A stretch of DNA of 64,000 nt, taken from Syncephalis fuscata (Eukaryota > Zoopagomycota > Zoopagomycetes > Zoopagales > Piptocephalidaceae). Below are positions 59,971-64,000 of this stretch, one piece after another. Numbering within the stretch: the stretch's first letter is position 1; the number at the start of each line of letters is the position of its first letter. The notes below the pieces were generated by a model, which made no database searches, was not told the origin of the DNA, and worked only from the letters and a program-made list of their open reading frames with translations. Position numbers and translations under genes: made by a program. The DNA lies in NCBI GenBank assembly GCA_025786725.1, contig JAHLTZ010000006.1:124001-188000 (forward strand). Direction: 5' to 3'.

Positions 59971-60328
59971 GCTTGAAAATAGGATGCTTATAACTAATAA
60001 ATTACACGTCGATTTACTACTACAATATAAATGTTTTAAACACAAGTAGTAGATTAACGCGAATGAAATGGCTGGAATGGCAAGAAACGCTCTGTACTAC
60101 TGCTGACGTATGTATTCTATCACACACGTCACTATCCTATTTTATTTTATTAAACTTTTAAACCAGCGTTTTACTTTTCCAATGTATAAGTAATGCTTTT
60201 CAACATTGTATCAACGCGCCCTTTATGACAATGAGTCTGATCGTCGTATCTTTACATAAATTGGTTTGGTATTAGTATCGGTAATTTTATTTGGCAAATT
60301 ATTTTTTATTTCTATTATTGCTACTAAA

Positions 60329-61140
60329 CAATCTATTAGCAATGCAATGTTTGTTTTTGTGGTAAATGACTAAAACTAATAACATCCAACTATTGAACAT
60401 GATGATGGGTGGTGAGTGACATCAATCATCAAATACTCATCATCATAGATTCATTATCAGTATGCATATGTCCAGTATACACATATACTTTATTCACTTA
60501 TACCATTATTATTCTATGACATATTGGATACATTATATTTGCTATATATCCGAATACATATGCTTTGATGAATAAATAAGTTGAAATGAATAGACTTTTA
60601 TCAAGGATAAAGCTAGAACCAAACGGACAACGGCACTAGGTAGCACGTAGTTATTAGACAATAAAGCAATGTGATGAATATACAAGATGAAGTGGCGATT
60701 AGCTGTGTTAAAGCTACATTGCATATAGGCTAGTAAGCGAATGAGCAACATTAGTCGGGCTTTATCAATAATAAGACTAGAACAAACATAAAAGCTGTTT
60801 TGGATAGAGGAAGGCTAGGTGAGCATGAAATGACATAGGATAGAATGAGTACACAATGGGAAGAATGTGTATAATGCAATGACGGGAATAAGCAAAGTAT
60901 ATCAGAATATATAAAAAATAGAATGTGTCTAGTATGTCATAGAGTATTATATAGTAGTATGTAATAGAATGGAAATGATATAAATACTAGTTATATGCAT
61001 ACTGGATAATGAATCTATTATGATGAGTATTTGATGATTGATGTCACTCACCACCCATCATCATGTTCAATAGGTTGGATGTTATTAGTTGTTAGTCATT
61101 TACCATCAAACAAACAATAAATGTGATGATGTAATGATTA
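60329..61140. mobile_element. Foldback (long inverted-repeat) element, MITE-like
   Basis: A left arm of about 60329-60541 is matched in reverse complement by about 60905-61140. The best part is nearly identical: TATTGAACATGATGATGGG then GTGGTGAGTGACATCAATCA at about 60392-60431, against 61033-61073. The arms enclose about 360 bp with no coding capacity. A partial extra copy of the CTCACCAC...CATGTTCAATAG motif follows at about 61147-61173. There is no transposase. It looks like a nonautonomous DNA transposon or foldback element, moderately old given the scattered mismatches and small gaps. Confidence 0.75.
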
Positions 61141-61374
61141 AGTAAAACTCACCACTTGTCCCATGTTCAATAGATTAAATGTGTAGTTCAATTACGCGAA
61201 TGTTATCAAGTTTATTCATTTGCTCCAATTACACTAAGTGTCCAATAAACTGCTAATAAAAATATCATTATTATTATGGTATTACTTTTGCATACTTAAT
61301 GGACTATTCAATTTGGATATTCAATAGATGTAATACAAATTTTATTTACAATAAGAGTTTGCAATTAAAGCTCT

Positions 61375-63320
61375 TTATAACATATAAGCTTTGTAGGCAA
61401 CATTGCCTTCTTCTTTGGCAATTCGACCAAAGACGGCACTTGATATATGATAGTTCGACCATTCAGACTCTATTTCAAAACCTGGAAAGTTGCTAGTTTC
61501 TACTCTAACAAGACCTCGAGTTGTAGCATTGGCGTCACGAACTCGTCTGCCAGTAAGGCATGGCGGTGCTTCGTAATACTGGCGGGTTTTCATATCAGTA
61601 AACCAAATTTTCTCTATCTTGTTGCCGACCATGGCGCACAAAGACCCAAGGAAAGGCGCAAGTCTTTCGTGGTACGGATAAATAACTACAAGCAGGCTAT
61701 TTCCACTGCAAGCATCCAGCACTCTATAGTTTTCACCAGTATTGACAATAATCAGTTTTTTGCTGAATAACTTTGTAATGTTGTCGCTATCTATCTTTCG
61801 CTGCCATAATATACGTCCTTGTTCAGAGCTATCAATTGGCAGTGACTGGCAATAATCGCTGGAGTCGAATATTGACTCTGGCACATTGTCCGATGCAAAT
61901 TTTCCGAATACGAGCAGTGATAATACAGTGCCATATTTTGGATGGAAAAAGCTTTTTGCCATGACTAAACACATTTTGTTTGAATACATCTCGACCTTAA
62001 TGATGACGTCCAGGCAGTATGGAATGGCGATTTGACCTGATAATATCGCCTTACACTGCAAATGACCTTTCTGAGCCTCTAGTAGCTCCCATTGGATGTG
62101 CGTTCTTTCACGATCGCTGCCAATAGTTTCGGAATGGTGAGCTGCTGCAGCTGTAGAAGCAGCCTCATTTGCAGATCCGGACATTACTGTCCATGTTAAA
62201 AACTGGCATTTGTCGGGAGAAGCGAATTGGATACAGGCGCGTGAAATGTTATCGATTACTGCTGGACCTTGTACCCATCGATTGCCATCCAAATCAAATA
62301 GATCGAATCGATAATATTGTTCTTCGATATTGATGGTGCGGAAAAGGACCCATTCGTTATAAATGTCAGCCAAGTCCAGTCGCTCTTCATGGCGCACTCC
62401 TCCATTTTCGCGTTGAAGCTGAATAACTTTTGGAGATGAGCAGTCAGTAACAGACCATACTAAAATGACCTTTTGCGGCCAACTTTCTTGTTCCTTTGAA
62501 GGTTCGGTTGTTGAAATAGTAGGTGTGTGTTTATATAAAGCAACTGGATTTTCTAGCTTATTTTTTAATATGTGTTGTGCTTCTATATCATCAATACTCA
62601 CTATATAACAGTATTAATAAATATTTAGTATTATCGTTAAAATTGCCATTACTACTTGCTTATTGGATCGCATGCGTAAATGGAAGCTAAATCTTCATAT
62701 GTGTCTATGAAAACACCAGCCAACACAAACTGATGTGTTCCATAGACAGTCTTGATTCGAGGTTGACCGGTAAATAATGATGCGGGCAAAGGAATGGTCA
62801 GCTCGTTGCAGGCCAGTTCTTCGTTGCTGTGTTCATCATCATCGCCAAAACAGCCATGCTGAATAGACCATAGCTTCGATGCTTCTTTGTCTTGTGCCAG
62901 CACATGCCAAGGATTTAAATCAACCAATTTCAGTTGATCACATTTATCGACCGGTAGTTGGCAGTTTCTTCTTTCGAATTGGCCTGCCATTAGGTTGCGA
63001 TCAACCTGTTGGCGTCGCTGGTAGGCTTGAAACCATGACGCAGGCTCAAGACTAGAGGTAGACGATGAAGGAGTAGAGTTTGGTATGGCATTTATATTCC
63101 AATTGTACCATTTGATCCACTCTTGTTCCCTTGGATCGCCTAATGAAAACGTCCGTCTGTACTGTCGCTTCCAATAGTCGGGACGATTGGCCATCGTCCG
63201 ATACAGAAGACGACAAGTACTTGTAAGGAGGACTACCTCTTTATCATCCATAAAACGCCGCATATAGAGCACGACGTCATGGTGTTCAAAAAAACGGTAG
63301 CTATTTGTATTCGATGGCAT
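61375..63320 (-). CDS. F-box-containing protein
   Basis: Two exons on the minus strand, 63320-62660 and 62600-61375, 628 aa. The intron is GC-AG with a GCAAGT donor; joining across it makes the ATG of the second part from A plus TG and keeps the frame open. An F-box-like region of about 45 residues lies near the N-terminus: FFEHHDVVLYMRRFMDDKEV, then LLTSTCRLLYRTMANRPDYW. The rest has repeated beta-rich stretches with Trp-containing motifs (VILVWSVTDCSSPKVIQL, WVLFRTINIEEQYYRFDLF, GRILWQRKIDSDN), which may form a propeller-like or other beta domain. F-box proteins link substrates to SCF ubiquitin ligases; the substrate is unknown. No frameshift is seen. Confidence 0.75.
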
Positions 63321-64000
63321 ATTCAATGGCAATAGCTTCAATATGAATCTGCTATGCAACAATGAAAATACGCAGCAGCCGCGAATAAAAAGGAAGGTCA
63401 CATACGACTGCTGGCTAGTTTGCTCTTTTCACAGTGCACTAGTTACACAGTTACAGATGTCTATCGGAATACAGCGAGTATTGCTATTGCTTTATTTATG
63501 AATAATATACACTAAAACTGCATACAAACGCGTTAAGTTGCCAGCAAGACTAAACATACTTTATTTTATTTATTAAAGGTCCGATTGTTGTGAACTAACC
63601 AATTAATCGGCGCTGTAATATTAATGGCGTTAAAAGTCGCCGCGACAGCAATACACATAACATGCTGCTGCCATAATGACGATTTTGTATAGATGAAACT
63701 GGTCTTACTTTCTTTACACAATTGCTGTTCCGAATGGATGACTCACTAAATTGATATTGAGTATCTGGTTAACATAGCAAGCGATACGCGCAACATTGCG
63801 TAAATTATATGCTAATCAGTAGTATTACACCACTTTATTTCCTGCATGCTTATTTACTTCTTTGTCATTCGTTGCATTTAATTATCAAGCTGTTACATGA
63901 ACTGCACAGCCCTTGCATGTTGTTCAATTATTTTAAGGTGCATTTGCAAACTTTAACGTATAATCCTTTTTCCATTGTGCTACCATGCCTGAGTTTATTT
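63321..64000. other. Promoter flank of the F-box gene
   Basis: The region continues in frame upstream of the F-box ATG to about 63401 but without another ATG. The remainder is AT-rich with no recognisable gene before the window ends. Confidence 0.5.

Overview
The window is nuclear DNA from an intron-rich, AT-rich eukaryote, most likely an early-diverging fungus. Introns are 50-90 bp, GT-AG with a few GC-AG, and end in TTAATAG or CTATAG. The gene set points to a fungus outside the Dikarya: a Cut8/Sts1 proteasome tether and a Tvp38-type membrane protein sit beside genes that most Dikarya lack or have lost, namely a BTG/Tob protein, a Frizzled-like receptor, an RWD-RBR ligase of RNF14 type and LAMTOR2. 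No species is claimed.

Layout. 1-5.3 kb: BTG/Tob protein and V-ATPase subunit D. 5.3-12.7 kb: a very large RasGEF. 13.4-24.6 kb: a homeodomain gene (-) and a tandem CCCH zinc-finger gene (+), divergent across about 7 kb of gene-free DNA. 25.5-33.1 kb: a dense block with a Kv-beta-like aldo-keto reductase, LAMTOR2, an unrecognised Ser/Thr/Gln-rich protein, a small secreted peptide, ERCC1/Rad10 and an enoyl-CoA hydratase. 33.8-38.8 kb: RBR E3 ligase, Cut8/Sts1 and a small probable mitochondrial protein. 38.8-45.3 kb: an AT-rich, repeat-containing region with two small secreted-protein genes. 45.3-55.9 kb: succinate-semialdehyde-type dehydrogenase, SDE2, Tvp38/TMEM64 protein, peroxisomal thiolase and Frizzled-like receptor. 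55.9-64 kb: mostly gene-free, with a foldback element, one doubtful gene and an F-box protein.

The standout locus is 42731-44665. A signal peptide exon is followed by 23 similar introns of about 55-83 bp separated by 22 micro-exons, 21 of exactly 3 nt and one of 6 nt. Splicing every unit gives one open frame of 66 codons plus a stop, with a CX3C-X9-CXC cysteine layout. Here the introns resemble each other while the single-codon exons differ, the reverse of usual conservation. I know of no described gene built this way.

A caution for the whole window: many clearly homologous genes are broken by single-base frameshifts, nearly all of them missing bases and often in or beside short homopolymers. 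The uniform direction across unrelated genes suggests residual sequencing error rather than pseudogenes, so the affected genes are annotated as genes. Lipid and central metabolism (thiolase, hydratase, dehydrogenase), TORC1-lysosome signalling (LAMTOR2, V-ATPase), Ras signalling and ubiquitin functions are all represented, but the gene order shows no operon-like coupling.
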